64,000 nt of DNA from contig NC_089422.1 in NCBI RefSeq assembly GCF_013426205.1, forward strand, positions 124,001-188,000, in the 5' to 3' direction. The translations under genes and the position numbers were made by a program. Every line of letters starts with the position of its first letter. The stretch's first letter is position 1. The notes under the pieces were generated by a model that had not been told where the DNA came from, ran no database searches, and saw only the letters and a program-made list of their open reading frames with translations. This DNA comes from Metarhizium brunneum. Taxonomy: Eukaryota > Ascomycota > Sordariomycetes > Hypocreales > Clavicipitaceae. Positions 23,149-33,775 of the stretch are shown one piece after another.

Positions 23149-23803
23149 AATCGGCGCCATGCTTCGATTGTCCAAGATTCATGACGATACGTTAATGCTT
23201 AGGGAACCCAAAATGTAGAAAAATACTTTTTCTTTATTGAAATATAGGGTTCGTGGCTACCTACTCTTGTGGCCGGAGCATCTTACAACCACGCGTCTGG
23301 TCGAATGTTGCTGTTGCTACCACAGATGCGCAAACATACGGAGGAATAAAATACAGCACTCATTATGCTACCTTGGGCGTACAGTTGCTGAGTTATCAAC
23401 AGCAATTCGGGGCAGTGGCAGTGGGAAGTTGCATATAAAATGGTCGAGTCAAATTGGTGATTTTTATCATGGATGAAGGTCTGAGAAGGATGACCTGAAA
23501 ATCTGGGAAATTGGCCCTTTTATTCCCTGACCGAGCCTCTGGGGACCCCTGTGATGACCCTCGTCCTAGCCCTAATCTGGAACCTTGGAAAAAGCAAATA
23601 TCACGACCTTCAGGCCTCCCGGACCTCTCAACCCCTCAATAAAAGCCTCACAAATATTCAGATTGAGCCTGTTTGGCTCAACAATAGTATTGCCTTGTAC
23701 CGATCCCGATTCAGTTTCCAATGTCTGCATTCATGGTCGACCATGAGTCCACAACATGATGAAAATCCTCTTCCCCTGTGTAACCATCGTCAGGCTCAAG
23801 GTA
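23149..23803. other. Gene-free AT-rich interval
   Basis: No gene is supported. The sequence from 23551 has TG...CA-like ends but no convincing repeat partner in the window. Confidence 0.4.
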
Positions 23804-23808
23804 CGGGC

Positions 23809-23968
23809 TGTTACACGGAAATGGCTGGTTACACAAGGGCTACGGTCACGAGACCTAGGGCAAAGTCGCTCACCGACTTTTTGTATAAATAGACGTCTTC
23901 GATACCAAAGACTGTTATTAGTTGAATTGAGCTATTGCTCCAAGCCTTCATACTGAACCCTTGTCACA
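23809..23968 (-). mobile_element. Solo LTR, copy 2 of 4
   Basis: This is a 160-bp reverse-oriented copy. On the plus strand it runs from TGTTACACGG to CCCTTGTCACA and is flanked by the 5-bp duplication CGGGC (23804-23808 and 23969-23973). It is shorter than the other copies, with a deletion in the middle. Confidence 0.88.
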
Positions 23969-23973
23969 CGGGC

Positions 23974-24345
23974 CGTGCCTAGATGGCAACATGACCTCTG
24001 TAGAACAGCCAAGTCGTCAGGTTCATCAATCGTAATCAGCCATTTGCATTCTCCTTTGGCCGTTCCGTTCGTCTTTCAGCTAACCAATCACTCGTCTCCC
24101 AAAGCATTGACTAATGTAACGGCTTGAATTAATTTATCAAGCTAAAGCTAACCCGCAATCTAGTTTCGGGCCCGTGGTATCCCGCTATAGTACAACCACG
24201 GCCATATCAATGGCCCCCCCTCGGAAATATCTGTTGCTCATCTCGTCTACTATGGCATATCAAGTCCCATTTGATCTCGTTTTCTCCCGCGTGCCGTTAC
24301 AACAAGCTAACCTTGAGCATGGCCGCAAAGACCCGCAAGTTGAGT
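23974..24345. other. Gene-free interval
   Basis: This is the 3' flank of the protease gene. Nothing else is supported. Confidence 0.4.
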
Positions 24346-25782
24346 TTATTGCCGGATGACCCGCATCGACTTTGGCCGCGAAAAGTCCAAATCTTCCCCA
24401 TTCAGGGCTCTCACCTTGGTCAAGTCCCAGTTCTGAACGAATCCGGTAAACGTTGCGAGGCGGTCCTGCGGGAGGTTATCAGAGTCCGACAGTATGACTG
24501 CGGTTCCCGGCGCGGCTTCGACCTGCACGTCATGCGCGTAGATCCAGGACGGCAGCGAGCTCTCCGACTGCTGCTCGGCAGGCAGACAATAGCTTGCGCT
24601 GGTTGTCAGGCTCGTGATGCAGCCGACTGGGGTTGTATCCTTGACCACGCGCATCGAGTGTGGCCGCGAGAAGTCGAGGTACTTGCCGTTGGCTGCCTTG
24701 ACCGACTTGAGCCTGTTGTTTTCGACTGTCCCGACAAAAGTTGCGATGCGGTTATACGAAAGATTGTCAAAGTCTGATAGCTTCACTGCGGTGCCTGGCG
24801 CGGCATCTACGTAGATCTCATGCTCGTATATCCACCGTGGCAGAGAAGACTCGGGCCTCGTGCCGGCAGACATGCAATACCGCGCTTTTGTATGCAGACT
24901 AACAATGCAGCCTTGGGGCTTCTCGGCTGACAAGATGCGCGCCTCCGGGTAGATGGACTTGACCCAGGCGGCATATTTTGACATGCGCGCGCCAGTCGCT
25001 TCGGTTGGGCGGCCACCGTTTGTTGTCGCGATAATCACTGGCTTGCCCTCGCGGATCTGCCACCAAGCAGAACCGCTGTCGCCTGGGGCCGTCCGCGCCC
25101 AGAATGGCGATGGCCCTGCGGGTTTGTAACTCGCTCCGATTCCATGTTCGAGTTCGAAAATGCTATTGATGCGGCTGCGCCCGTACAGCCGCCGCTCGCC
25201 CTGCGATGGTCCGTACGCGCCGCTGCGGTCCAAGCCGACGCCCCAGCTTCCGTAACCAACAAAGATGACATCTCTGCCTTTCTCGTCCAGCGCGTCGTTG
25301 AGGATTGGCTGCTCTAACGACTTGCCGGCCTTGTCGACCATCGGGTTGCGAGTGGGCAACTTGAGGATGGCGATGTCGGTAGAAGCACCCCCCATACCCT
25401 TTGGCTTTTTGACCCGTTGCTGTGGTACATACACGGTACCTTTGCCTGATGCAATGACTTGCCCTCCAGGCGCGGTAAAGGTCTTGCTTATGGCCGTTTC
25501 GGTGCCTTTGTACGCGACGCAGTGTGCCGCAGTAAGCACATAACTCCAACCGTCTTTCTCGCCAAGCCATGTTGCGGTGCAGCCATTTATGCGGCCAACG
25601 ACAAGCCAGGGTGTTTCGTAGCTAGAGGCACGTAACTCTTCATTGTGCGTCTTGATACTAGTCGCCACGTTCTTGACATCGCCGCCATGCCGCTCAAAGG
25701 TCGCCTTGTCAATGACAAGAGGGCGAGCGAATGACCACGCCGTCATCGTGGCCATGCTAAGGCACCAAATTATGGCCTTCAT
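24346..25782 (-). CDS. Secreted trypsin-like serine protease with two C-terminal repeats
   Basis: This is a single-exon gene of 478 aa. A signal peptide (about 1-19) and short propeptide precede an S1-family protease domain (about 55-285) with the full triad: His87 in TAAHC, Asp136 in TDIAIL, and Ser236 in APGDSGSAWW. After it come two tandem modules of about 90 residues (291-380 and 387-478). They share CIxSLxTxAxYC, ESSLPxWIYxH, AAPGTAV.LSD.DNL, RIATF/RLATF and LDFSRPxSMRV, and each has two Cys. Their pattern, including the D-N...R-x-A-T stretch, resembles beta/gamma-crystallin-like folds, but that assignment is tentative. The start at 25782 is the ATG that gives a signal peptide; the frame continues upstream through simple repeats. 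The gene sits in AT-rich DNA between two solo LTRs. Extracellular protein digestion is likely, and the modules may bind a surface. Confidence 0.88.
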   Translation of the reverse strand: MKAIIWCLSMATMTAWSFARPLVIDKATFERHGGDVKNVATSIKTHNEELRASSYETPWLVVGRINGCTATWLGEKDGWSYVLTAAHCVAYKGTETAISKTFTAPGGQVIASGKGTVYVPQQRVKKPKGMGGASTDIAILKLPTRNPMVDKAGKSLEQPILNDALDEKGRDVIFVGYGSWGVGLDRSGAYGPSQGERRLYGRSRINSIFELEHGIGASYKPAGPSPFWARTAPGDSGSAWWQIREGKPVIIATTNGGRPTEATGARMSKYAAWVKSIYPEARILSAEKPQGCIVSLHTKARYCMSAGTRPESSLPRWIYEHEIYVDAAPGTAVKLSDFDNLSYNRIATFVGTVENNRLKSVKAANGKYLDFSRPHSMRVVKDTTPVGCITSLTTSASYCLPAEQQSESSLPSWIYAHDVQVEAAPGTAVILSDSDNLPQDRLATFTGFVQNWDLTKVRALNGEDLDFSRPKSMRVIRQ

Positions 25783-25790
25783 TTTTGTTA

Positions 25791-25816
25791 GAAAGAAAGA
25801 AAGAAAGAAAGAAAAG
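25791..25816. repeat. (GAAA)n microsatellite
   Basis: A run of GAAA units lies directly upstream of the protease start codon, in its presumed 5' leader. Confidence 0.9.
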
Positions 25817-25886
25817 GTTGATAAATGAGATGGAGATGTCACAAGTTGTATTGAACTGATATCTTGACCTGGGAAACCGTGGGCTT

Positions 25887-25920
25887 GTATATATATATAT
25901 ATATATGTATATAGATATAT
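25887..25920. repeat. (TA)n microsatellite
   Basis: An alternating TA tract with two interruptions lies about 105 bp upstream of the protease ATG. It could serve as, or obscure, a TATA element. Confidence 0.85.
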
Positions 25921-27386
25921 TTGCTGCAAATCTTCACAAGCTACGTATATAATAAAGTGACACATGACATTGTCGATCAAGTCTCAAGTCAAACGTAAGA
26001 TAGTGACACAAAATCTCTTATTAGGATTGTATTCCCTGTCTAAACCTGTCATGAAATACTGTATAATATCGAATAAATGGCATTTGATGCTTCTCTATTA
26101 CCTATAATAATCGCGTCTTATACTGCGGAAATACTTGTGGGGATTCAAGTATGTATAGGCTTTAGCCGCTGCTGGGGTAACAAGACAGAAATACATAGTA
26201 CCCAAGCTTACGTACAAATGGACCTATAATACATATAGTAAGACCTTTATACTCCGGACAGGAACCTTTGCTTATCCGTGTAGCTAATCACTTGACTGCG
26301 GGGACCCTGGCCAGGCCGCCCTTTTTTCGTAGCCGAACAGATATTGGAAATCCGCCTCGCGTGACACGAGGTGTTCGCGGGTATAGCCAGTACTAGTATC
26401 AATATCAATAGCTTGGCATCGTGCCACGTTTATTTCGTAAGCCAAATTCTGCATTACGGAATTCATTCGCTTATAGATGGCCCTGCTAAAATTGCTACAT
26501 CTTGGCAAAATTATGGCCAATTCTGTTGGCATAAAGTATGCTTGGTTCGTGTCAATCATGCAAACTTCGGATAAAAAGAAAAATATACCAACCATCTTTC
26601 CATTATACGCGGACTATGTTGCTACACGAACATCATGTCGCTACACGGGATGCAATATGTCGAACTAAAATGCGGGAAACATGCATTATTCTAACCCTGT
26701 GCAGATACATGTGCATAAGTGCTTGCCTTGGCCTCAATACAACATCTAATAGTCCCCTGTGCTAGCAATGCATCAGAACCTGGGGCTCTCAATAGTCACA
26801 CGGCTAAGAGATCAGCTAGTAGATGCAGCTACCTCTTTTCTCTCGGGAGCTATCCATATGACAAACGTCGACAGTCTATGTGCTTCTACACAGATTCCAA
26901 CTGGCCAATATTCGCTCAAGGCAGGGAATTGAGGCAGAGTTACCTTATGCCCAGCAGGAAAATTATTCTCTCATGCGCTTAGAGCTGGTTCTAACTGTCC
27001 AAGTACGTGTTCGTCACTGTGCTGTGTCAAGGCAAGAGCAAGACGTGCAGTCGATGCGAACAGAACTGCCCTATTTTTTCGTAGCTCCTCCGTATTCTGG
27101 CGCATGCAGAATTGATAGGGCATCGTTTGTGCGGGATTCTGTTGAACCCGTAGGTTTGAGGGTAATGGATATATCTTGCGTCATTCCATCCGAGTGATTG
27201 TCTGTAAAGTAATCCCGTAAAGCGTATTTCAGTAAGTTGAGCGATACGCCTCATCTCAATACTATATTCCTTCAGCTTTCGTAATCTCTCAGCACTTGTA
27301 CGCCGCGATCATCTCTGTTTCACTTGTGACTTCCACATCGACTCGGGTGGGATATTGTGACTCCTTCCTTGTACCGTATCACCAGC
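25921..27386. other. Gene-free AT-rich interval
   Basis: No coding gene is supported. The sequence has stops in all frames and looks like old repeat or relic DNA. Confidence 0.45.
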
Positions 27387-27391
27387 GGTAT

Positions 27392-27598
27392 TGTGACAAG
27401 GGCATAATAGAGGGCCTGGAGCAATTTACTCAATTCATCTAATAACAGTCTTTGGTATCAAAGGTCCTTGGTTTTCCTCAACGCCTTGAGGGACCGAAGC
27501 TGTCTATTTATACAAGAAGTCGGTGAGGACCTTCTGCCCTAATCCCGTGACCGTAGCCCTTGTGTAACCGTGTGACATTGGCCCATTTCCGTGTGACA
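27392..27598 (+). mobile_element. Solo LTR, copy 3 of 4
   Basis: This is a 207-bp copy starting TGTGACAAGGGC and ending CCGTGTGACA, flanked by a perfect 5-bp duplication GGTAT (27387-27391 and 27599-27603). Its complementary ends (TGTGACA at both termini) make it the best representative of the family here. Confidence 0.92.
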
Positions 27599-27603
27599 GG
27601 TAT

Positions 27604-28228
27604 TGTGATTCTGGGTGCCCCTAACAAAGTGAAGAGGTGGGAGCAGCTTGTGATGATACTTCGGCGAGCAGGTTCCAATTCTGGCTTAACCACCATAATA
27701 GCATTAGACTTTATGTCTAACTAAGGTGTGCCACTTTTCAGGCAAGGGCCGAATCCTTATGAAAGAGAAGTCCCGTCGCTCATGGAAAATATGGCCTAGG
27801 CCCCGTGTCAAGGTCCATATGTCGTCGATTTCTTACGCGCCATTGAGCCCAGCCCTCGTTTTGGCGACAAACATTTGCAAAGCTCGGGAATCAGGAACCC
27901 CAAGATAAGTAAAAGCATGTAATGTCTAGAGTTCGAGACGACTTTGCACTGACTGACGATGGGTGAGTTGCCAGGGACAGTATACAGACGGTGCTAAGCA
28001 CCATGGCTGCAGATCCATACAATTACCTAGAAATGGAGGCTGTGAGAAACGGCTTGCCATTGATTGAGCTACAATCCGATTGCTTAGCCGACGCGCTAGT
28101 AACAGCACTTGAGTGTACAGGAATCATCTCACCGCACTCAACATGGAACAGCTCCTACTGCAATTAGGTCAATGGCATCCAGACAGGCAGCTATACATTT
28201 TCTGTGAAGACTCTCGAGGCTATGTATA
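27604..28228. other. Gene-free interval
   Basis: I see nothing supported; it is the 3' flank of the Zn2Cys6 regulator gene. Confidence 0.4.
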
Positions 28229-29845
28229 CTACTCAATGTGCAGAGATACATCAAGCCCGCGGCAGTCTAGCTCCTTGAGTATAAGCTCCTCCATGACGGA
28301 GCTTCTCACAGACGCCCACCAGCACCTTTTAGGCGCCAGCAATCTTCGTGCAGCGTGATAAAAGTGGAAAAGAAAGACGAGGGCTCGCGAATCTCCTGTC
28401 GTTATCAACCTGGCAAAGGGCCCGCAGCACAGAATCGGAAACCCATAGAACAATTGCTCAATATTCGCTTCGAGAGCCTTGGTGCTAGCATGTGCTGCCG
28501 AATCTGCCGTCGAGTTGAGAGACGCGCAGCACAAGAGAGGCGACATGCAGCGGATAACTCTTTCAAATGCGGAGCGATCCGATTGTGATGATGGTGCGAC
28601 TGAGGTAACCGGATGGCTGGCAGAGATATATTTGGTAGTAATTCTTGTGACTGTATCTCTGAGAGATCTTAATTTCTGCTTTTCACCATGTCCCTGTGCT
28701 GTTGACGCTGATGCTGGCGGCAAGGAATTTCGACATGTAAGTTCAGATTGTATGCCAAGAAGAAGACGCCAAGCATAGAATGTAGCGCCAGAGTGAACGG
28801 TTTCTGTGCTTTTGCAACTCAAGGTCTGGTAGTGAGGATCATCCCAGATTGTCATGAATGGCTTTACGAAGCGAGCTGGGTCCTCGCCGATTTTTACGAG
28901 AGCGTCTTCAATATCGAGCCTTGGGTTTTCATATACAATCTGGGTAAAGACGCTTCCCTCGTCAATAAAGATGGGCATGGCTTGAAACCAAACCTGGAGA
29001 ATACCGGAGCTGAGGAGGAATAACTGGTCCTGGACGAGATTCAAACTATCCGAACCGGAAGTGGTTCCGCCGTCCAAGAATCCCAGGTCAACCCACGACA
29101 TGTAGTTTATGAGAAGGGCCGTTCCCATGAGCGCCTCGCAGTGGTCTTTGGTGAAGGGGCGAGATAGATTTTGGCGAAAGAGCCGTATCGCCTTGGCCAT
29201 TAGTTGCATTGCTGCGTGAGAGTATTTGCTGCTCTGCGGACAAAGGGTTGCGAGGTGCATACCAGCAACACTTAGGATGGCAGACATGATGAAATCTTCC
29301 TGTGGCATATTAATATAGGGTCTATTTCCGTGGGCAAGTGAGGGCTCAGGCATACATGAAATGCTCGCTGCGTGACGACGGGCCAGACTTGAGGAAACGT
29401 AAGCGTCGAACGGGTTTCCTTATCCCAGTGATTGAATAGCTCGAGATGCAATAGACTAATCTGGGGATTTGGGTCTATCTCAAAGCGAGCGCTGGTCGCG
29501 GAGAGGCCTGGGGAGACGTCATATTGGTGCAATGGCTGCACGCATTGGATGTTCCGCTTGACGCAGCTGGAGCATGGGAGACGTTCGTCACACTAGGTTC
29601 AATGTTGTTAGATTGAAACAGGCAGCCGTTAGACTGTAGTAACGCACCTTGACTCTGCGACGCTTGCATGCCAGGCACCCACGCCGGCTTTTGCAATGGG
29701 CGCGCTTCTTGCGTGGCTGGTCTGGAACCCCAATGGTCTGCAGTGTGGGAACTTGGCCCGCTTCCCAAGACACCAGTACGGTGTTGGCAAAAACGGTGGG
29801 CGCTGAGGTGTCGGGCATTGCATATACCTTGGGACTGGCGGACAT
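28229..29845 (-). CDS. Zn2Cys6 fungal transcription factor
   Basis: Three exons (29845-29648, 29592-29356, 29299-28229) give 501 aa from the chosen ATG. A basic stretch (RKKRAHCKSRRG) leads into the binuclear zinc cluster CLACKRRRVKCDERLPC...C, with the six Cys at 57, 60, 67, 73, 76 and 83. The cluster is split by an intron after the basic RRRVK, and splicing restores the exact C-x2-C-x6-C spacing. The remainder looks like the helical middle region of fungal C6 regulators of the Upc2/sterol-uptake type (LLHLELFNHW, then MSAILSVAGMHLA). An in-frame ATG 63 bp upstream is an alternative start. It is a nuclear DNA-binding regulator, divergent from the SDR gene at 30148, which may be its target. 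Confidence 0.88.
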
Positions 29846-30147
29846 GTGTGAGGATGCGGGTTTGCAGCCAAGTTGGAGGATGAGAACATTGAAGGGAATT
29901 GAAGTCATCAAGTGGAGACAAGTTGTACCACCATGGCTAGGCTGACACTCATCAGCCCTCGTTTCCCAATCGGGAAAACGAACCAGTCTAGTAAACCAGG
30001 AGGGACTGATACAACAGAGCGTCGGCATCTGAGGGCAAATGTCCATCGTCTTCTGTATATAAAGAAGCCTGTCCACCCCATCTCTGAGGTTCCTCATCTT
30101 TACACTCACTTTCAAAGCCTTATTCAAAACACATTTCAATACCTGCA
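29846..30147. promoter_or_regulatory. Divergent promoter, C6 regulator / SDR reductase
   Basis: 302 bp separate the two starts. A TATATAAAG box at 30056-30064 lies 84 bp before the SDR ATG. The tight head-to-head layout suggests co-control or regulation of the reductase by its neighbour (inference). Confidence 0.6.
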
Positions 30148-31224
30148 ATGACTTCAATTCCGCCCGGGGGTCTCCTTCTCGTCACCGGCGCCAATGGCTA
30201 TATTGCTAGCGTTGCTATCCAAGTTTTCTTGCAGCGCGGGTACCAGGTCCGTGGCACTGTTCGCTCCGCCGCATCAAACATCTGGATGAAAACGTACTTT
30301 GGTCCCAAATTCGAACTTGTCGAGGTTCCGGACATTCATTCTCCAGGTGCCTTCGATGAGGCTCTGAAAGGGGTGGATGGCGTTGCTCACATGGCCATGA
30401 ATATGGATATGAATCCAGAAAACCAAAGCATCATCGACCAAACTATCCAGTCCAACCTATTGTTGCTCGAGACAGCAGCAAAGGAACCTACGGTGAAGAG
30501 TGTTGTGATTACGTCGTCTCTTGCCGCATGCGCTGTTCCCAAAACTGGCGTGCCGTACAGAATCGACTCATCTACCTGGAATACTGAAGCCATGGAACAA
30601 ACAGCCAAACCTTGGGATGGCAAGGGCAACCCCCGTTGGCACGGGATCATGCTCTACGGCGCCTCCAAGGCGCGCGGCGAGCAGGAAGCCTTTGCATGGG
30701 TGCACAAACACAAGCCACCCTTCTCCTTCAATACGGTTGTGCCCAATGTAAACTTTGGCATAGCGATTTCGCCGGAAAACATGGGTTATCGCAGCACCTC
30801 GGCCGTGATCGATGCCGTCGTCAAGGGCTATCCTGCCGCGCCGTCAATTTTGCCACCGCAGTGGTACGTCGATGTCGAGGATACAGCACTGTTGCACCTA
30901 GGTGCGTTGACACTCGATGATGTGAATGACGAGCGTCTATTTGCATTTGCAGGGACATACTCATGGGTGCAGATTCTCGAAATCTTGCACAGGCGGTTCC
31001 CCGGACAGATTATGCTGAAGTCGGTCAATGAGGAGGCCGTGGATGCTGGCGACGTGGATAATAAGCTCAGTGTTTGGGTTCTACAGAGGATGGGCCAGAA
31101 GCATGGGTTTACTTCCTTGGAGAATACGCTGATTAAGGCTGTGAATACCATCGTCGAGCACAAGTCTAAGAGTGTGCCCAAGACAAGGATAGATCTGTAT
31201 TACGACTCTCTATCTAGTGAATAA
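30148..31224 (+). CDS. Extended SDR, NAD(P)H-dependent aldehyde/ketone reductase
   Basis: This is a single-exon gene of 358 aa in the extended short-chain dehydrogenase family related to dihydroflavonol 4-reductase and yeast methylglyoxal/isovaleraldehyde reductase. The Rossmann nucleotide motif TGANGYIA is at 13-20, an Arg (VRGTVRS) at the end of beta-2 suggests NADPH preference, catalytic Ser lies in VITSSLAA (about 121-128), and Tyr170/Lys174 lie in YGASK. No signal peptide is seen, so it is cytosolic. It is divergent from a C6 regulator. The substrate cannot be told from sequence; a carbonyl detoxification or specialised-metabolite role is plausible. Confidence 0.9.
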   Translation: MTSIPPGGLLLVTGANGYIASVAIQVFLQRGYQVRGTVRSAASNIWMKTYFGPKFELVEVPDIHSPGAFDEALKGVDGVAHMAMNMDMNPENQSIIDQTIQSNLLLLETAAKEPTVKSVVITSSLAACAVPKTGVPYRIDSSTWNTEAMEQTAKPWDGKGNPRWHGIMLYGASKARGEQEAFAWVHKHKPPFSFNTVVPNVNFGIAISPENMGYRSTSAVIDAVVKGYPAAPSILPPQWYVDVEDTALLHLGALTLDDVNDERLFAFAGTYSWVQILEILHRRFPGQIMLKSVNEEAVDAGDVDNKLSVWVLQRMGQKHGFTSLENTLIKAVNTIVEHKSKSVPKTRIDLYYDSLSSE

Positions 31225-31438
31225 CTGAGACTCGGTAAAGGGAAGTTATTCCGCTAATAGATGACAATATACATGAAAATATAACACTTGGTTCAAAATT
31301 CGGAAAAGAAGGTGTAAAAGGATCCCTACTTTAAATTTAGTAACATTGAAGCTTTACTATATTGCTCTCTGGCCTATAAAGATGTACTTACAGCCTTGGC
31401 AAACCACGTTATTCGGTATAGGGCTCTTAAAAGTCCTT

Positions 31439-31834
31439 CTAGCGTTCCCTCATGTGCTCGGGAGTAATTCTATTCCCGTCCGTACCTGGCAAGCTCAAAC
31501 AGACAGAAATGGCAGGCGAATTGAGAGGGCTGGGTTCTTGTCGTTTCTCATACCGTTGATCCTCGTTTTTTTTCACCGCTTTACTTCGCTGTAGGCAAAC
31601 GTTGTTGGCAATTGAACGGTCATGGCTTGACTGGCTGCCCTCTCCGTACGCGGGAGAGGCTGGTGGGCTTATTGACATGTCGAGGCTTGGCTGTTCGGCC
31701 AGGAAATCCCCCATGCCAGCTCCGTTGAATGGTTGGCAACCGCTTCTTGGCACTACTGGCCGCATATTCCATGCAGGTTGTAGTGGCCGAGTTTCCTCGT
31801 CGTCGGCATTGCTTTTGCTGGAACAGTTGCCCAT
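31439..31834 (-). CDS. Small putative N-myristoylated protein
   Basis: This is a 131-aa frame beginning MGNCSSKS. Gly2 with Ser/Lys at 6-7 fits an N-myristoylation signal, and Cys4 is a likely palmitoylation site, so the protein would be held on a membrane. The rest is polar and apparently disordered, with DDEETRPL and PPASPAYGEGSQSS stretches. The acidic DDEETRPL after the lipid anchor recalls membrane-anchored scaffold subunits such as Ego1/LAMTOR1, but similarity is too short to claim. No introns are needed. It could still be a chance frame; the lipidation motif is the main argument for it. Confidence 0.5.
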   Translation of the reverse strand: MGNCSSKSNADDEETRPLQPAWNMRPVVPRSGCQPFNGAGMGDFLAEQPSLDMSISPPASPAYGEGSQSSHDRSIANNVCLQRSKAVKKNEDQRYEKRQEPSPLNSPAISVCLSLPGTDGNRITPEHMRER

Positions 31835-33080
31835 TATGTGGATACTGTCAATAGGTTGGAAGTAAGAATAGGCAAGATATCAAATAGGTGAGAAAGTGTG
31901 ATGAATTGTCTTGTTCAACTTTTTACACCTTGGGGCACTGGCGTGTCTTTTATGTCCCACTGCAGTGCATCAAGCGGCCCTCCTCTTCGCGAGGCACAAA
32001 GGTGTCATGGGACCTGAAAAACCAGAGAACAAATTGCGCAAAGGGAAACAAAAGATAGAGCACTTGTAACAATTCCTCGGCGTGCTTAGAGGTATTTTGT
32101 CAAAGAAATCATGACTTTCTAAGGAGCTGTCAACGGACGGCAAGGGAATTGCTTCGGAATGAGTGCATAATCTTTGTGCGGCAGGAGCCTTAAAACGCTG
32201 CTCTTTAAGCTGCAGCACACCTTGCATTATTGTGTGACCAGGATTGTACTCATTCACGCCCCTTGTAGTCCTTTGTCGTCAAAAACAAAGCCCTAGCCCA
32301 TGATGCAGAAAACGATTGTATCAAAGATGTTTGAGCAGTGGTGTGGTGGTTCAATCACGAGACTACAAAGGGAGAAGTTGGTTTGATCAAATGTTTGTGG
32401 ATGCAGACTCATGAAACACAACGAATATCACGGCAAAGGGCGCAGCTTACTAACATCCTTTCCTTACCCGTGTTTTTCTGCACAATGGTTTGTGTTGTGA
32501 TAATTATTGGCCCGTGACGTGGCGTTGTTCGGTCGGACCAATTAGCCCCGGCCTGTAACCACCCTGATTGGTTAGATTAATGTTGTTCTACCCCGGGGCC
32601 GCGAGCCGTGCACGCGAGCGGCCCGTAATAGGGGTCAGCCAGTGTAACAACTCCACATGCAACTATAAAGGCCACAATGCCCGGTTGTACGTAGCTAATA
32701 GCTTTCTTTTCCTTAGAGCCTTTTGAATATAATACATTAAACCTGTTACTTGTACCAAATTTCCCTCATGAGACCTACAGTTTGAGAAGAGAAAGGGGAG
32801 CACAATAGACCAATTTGATAAGCTAGATGTACGGGCTGGCATCTAGCTACGATCCCAAAACCGCATCCCAACCCAACCCCAGCTACAGCGTCAGGCCCAA
32901 GCCCCGACGAGGATGCTCATAACGAATTCGACTAGCAAATATACTAAAACGAACCCATTGAAAACACATTCCTTGGTCCGAACTTTCTCTCTTCCTCACA
33001 TTCGAGTTGAGCGCCACGGCGTGCTCGTTGATAATAGTTCGGTCAATGCCCAATGGAGGTGTAGCGCCCCAAAGTGCTCC
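31835..33080. other. Gene-free interval
   Basis: A 95-codon frame at 31970-32257 on the minus strand has no recognisable feature. Nothing else is supported. CCCCGGGGC lies at 32591-32599. Confidence 0.4.
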
Positions 33081-33775
33081 TTAGTTTGGTGAGTTGGAAG
33101 GGGGGATTCTCTTCAATGTCAATGGCACTTGGTTGCTGTCCTCATCATCCGTCACGTTCCACTGCAGCAAATACACATCGTCTATAGCAGTTGGAACCGC
33201 AGCCCAAAGAGACTCCCATGTTCCATCTCCAGTCGTCAATAATATAACGTTTCCATAAAAACTAAAGCCCGAGGTAATTGCATTAGAGGTATCGTTTGCC
33301 GCTGTTACAAAACCCACTTGATTCGATGCCGAATCGGGTCCGGGAATGGCAAATTCGCGGCTCGACCACGTTGGAGGATCGGTGGAATTGACAGGACGAG
33401 TAGTATTAGGAGTCGCCACCCAAGATCCGCCATCACCCCCTGTATTAGCAGGGGTAACTAAAATAATGTAAGCTTCGGGCGTTTGTGTGAAACTGATAAC
33501 GAGACACTGTACTTATAACCGGAGCAGCCTGTGACTGATTCGTGCTTTGGTAGTCTCCAACAAAGGCATTGCCTGTATTTCAAGTCAGTTGAAGCATGTA
33601 ACCCGAGGATTGATTGCTATTTACCACCAGAGGAGAAAATTGAAAGCCCACCAATGCCAGGACCGTAGGCATACATCTGAAATGGCTCCGTAGAGCCCTG
33701 TCTGCTCATCAATTCCCCTTTTGTACTGCATAGAAACAAAAGGGTAATCGAGGCCAATAAATACGATGAGATCAT
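33081..33775 (-). CDS. Secreted hypothetical protein
   Basis: Three exons (33775-33625, 33572-33513, 33457-33081) with GT-AG introns give 195 aa. The N-terminus is a signal peptide (SSYLLASITLLFLCSTKG). The mature part starts with a motif MYAYGPGIGGLSIFSSGGNAFVG, a pattern I associate with a widespread but unnamed family of small secreted ascomycete proteins. It continues with a Thr/Asn-rich middle carrying several N-glycosylation sequons. The phases fit without adjustment. Function is unknown. It lies upstream of, and divergent from, the laccase gene at 34605. Confidence 0.7.

Noticed and set aside
23551..23632. 82-bp stretch with TG...CA ends followed by ACCCC, matching the preceding ACCCC
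   Set aside because: There is no second copy in the window and it is too short for an LTR; the 5-bp match could be chance.
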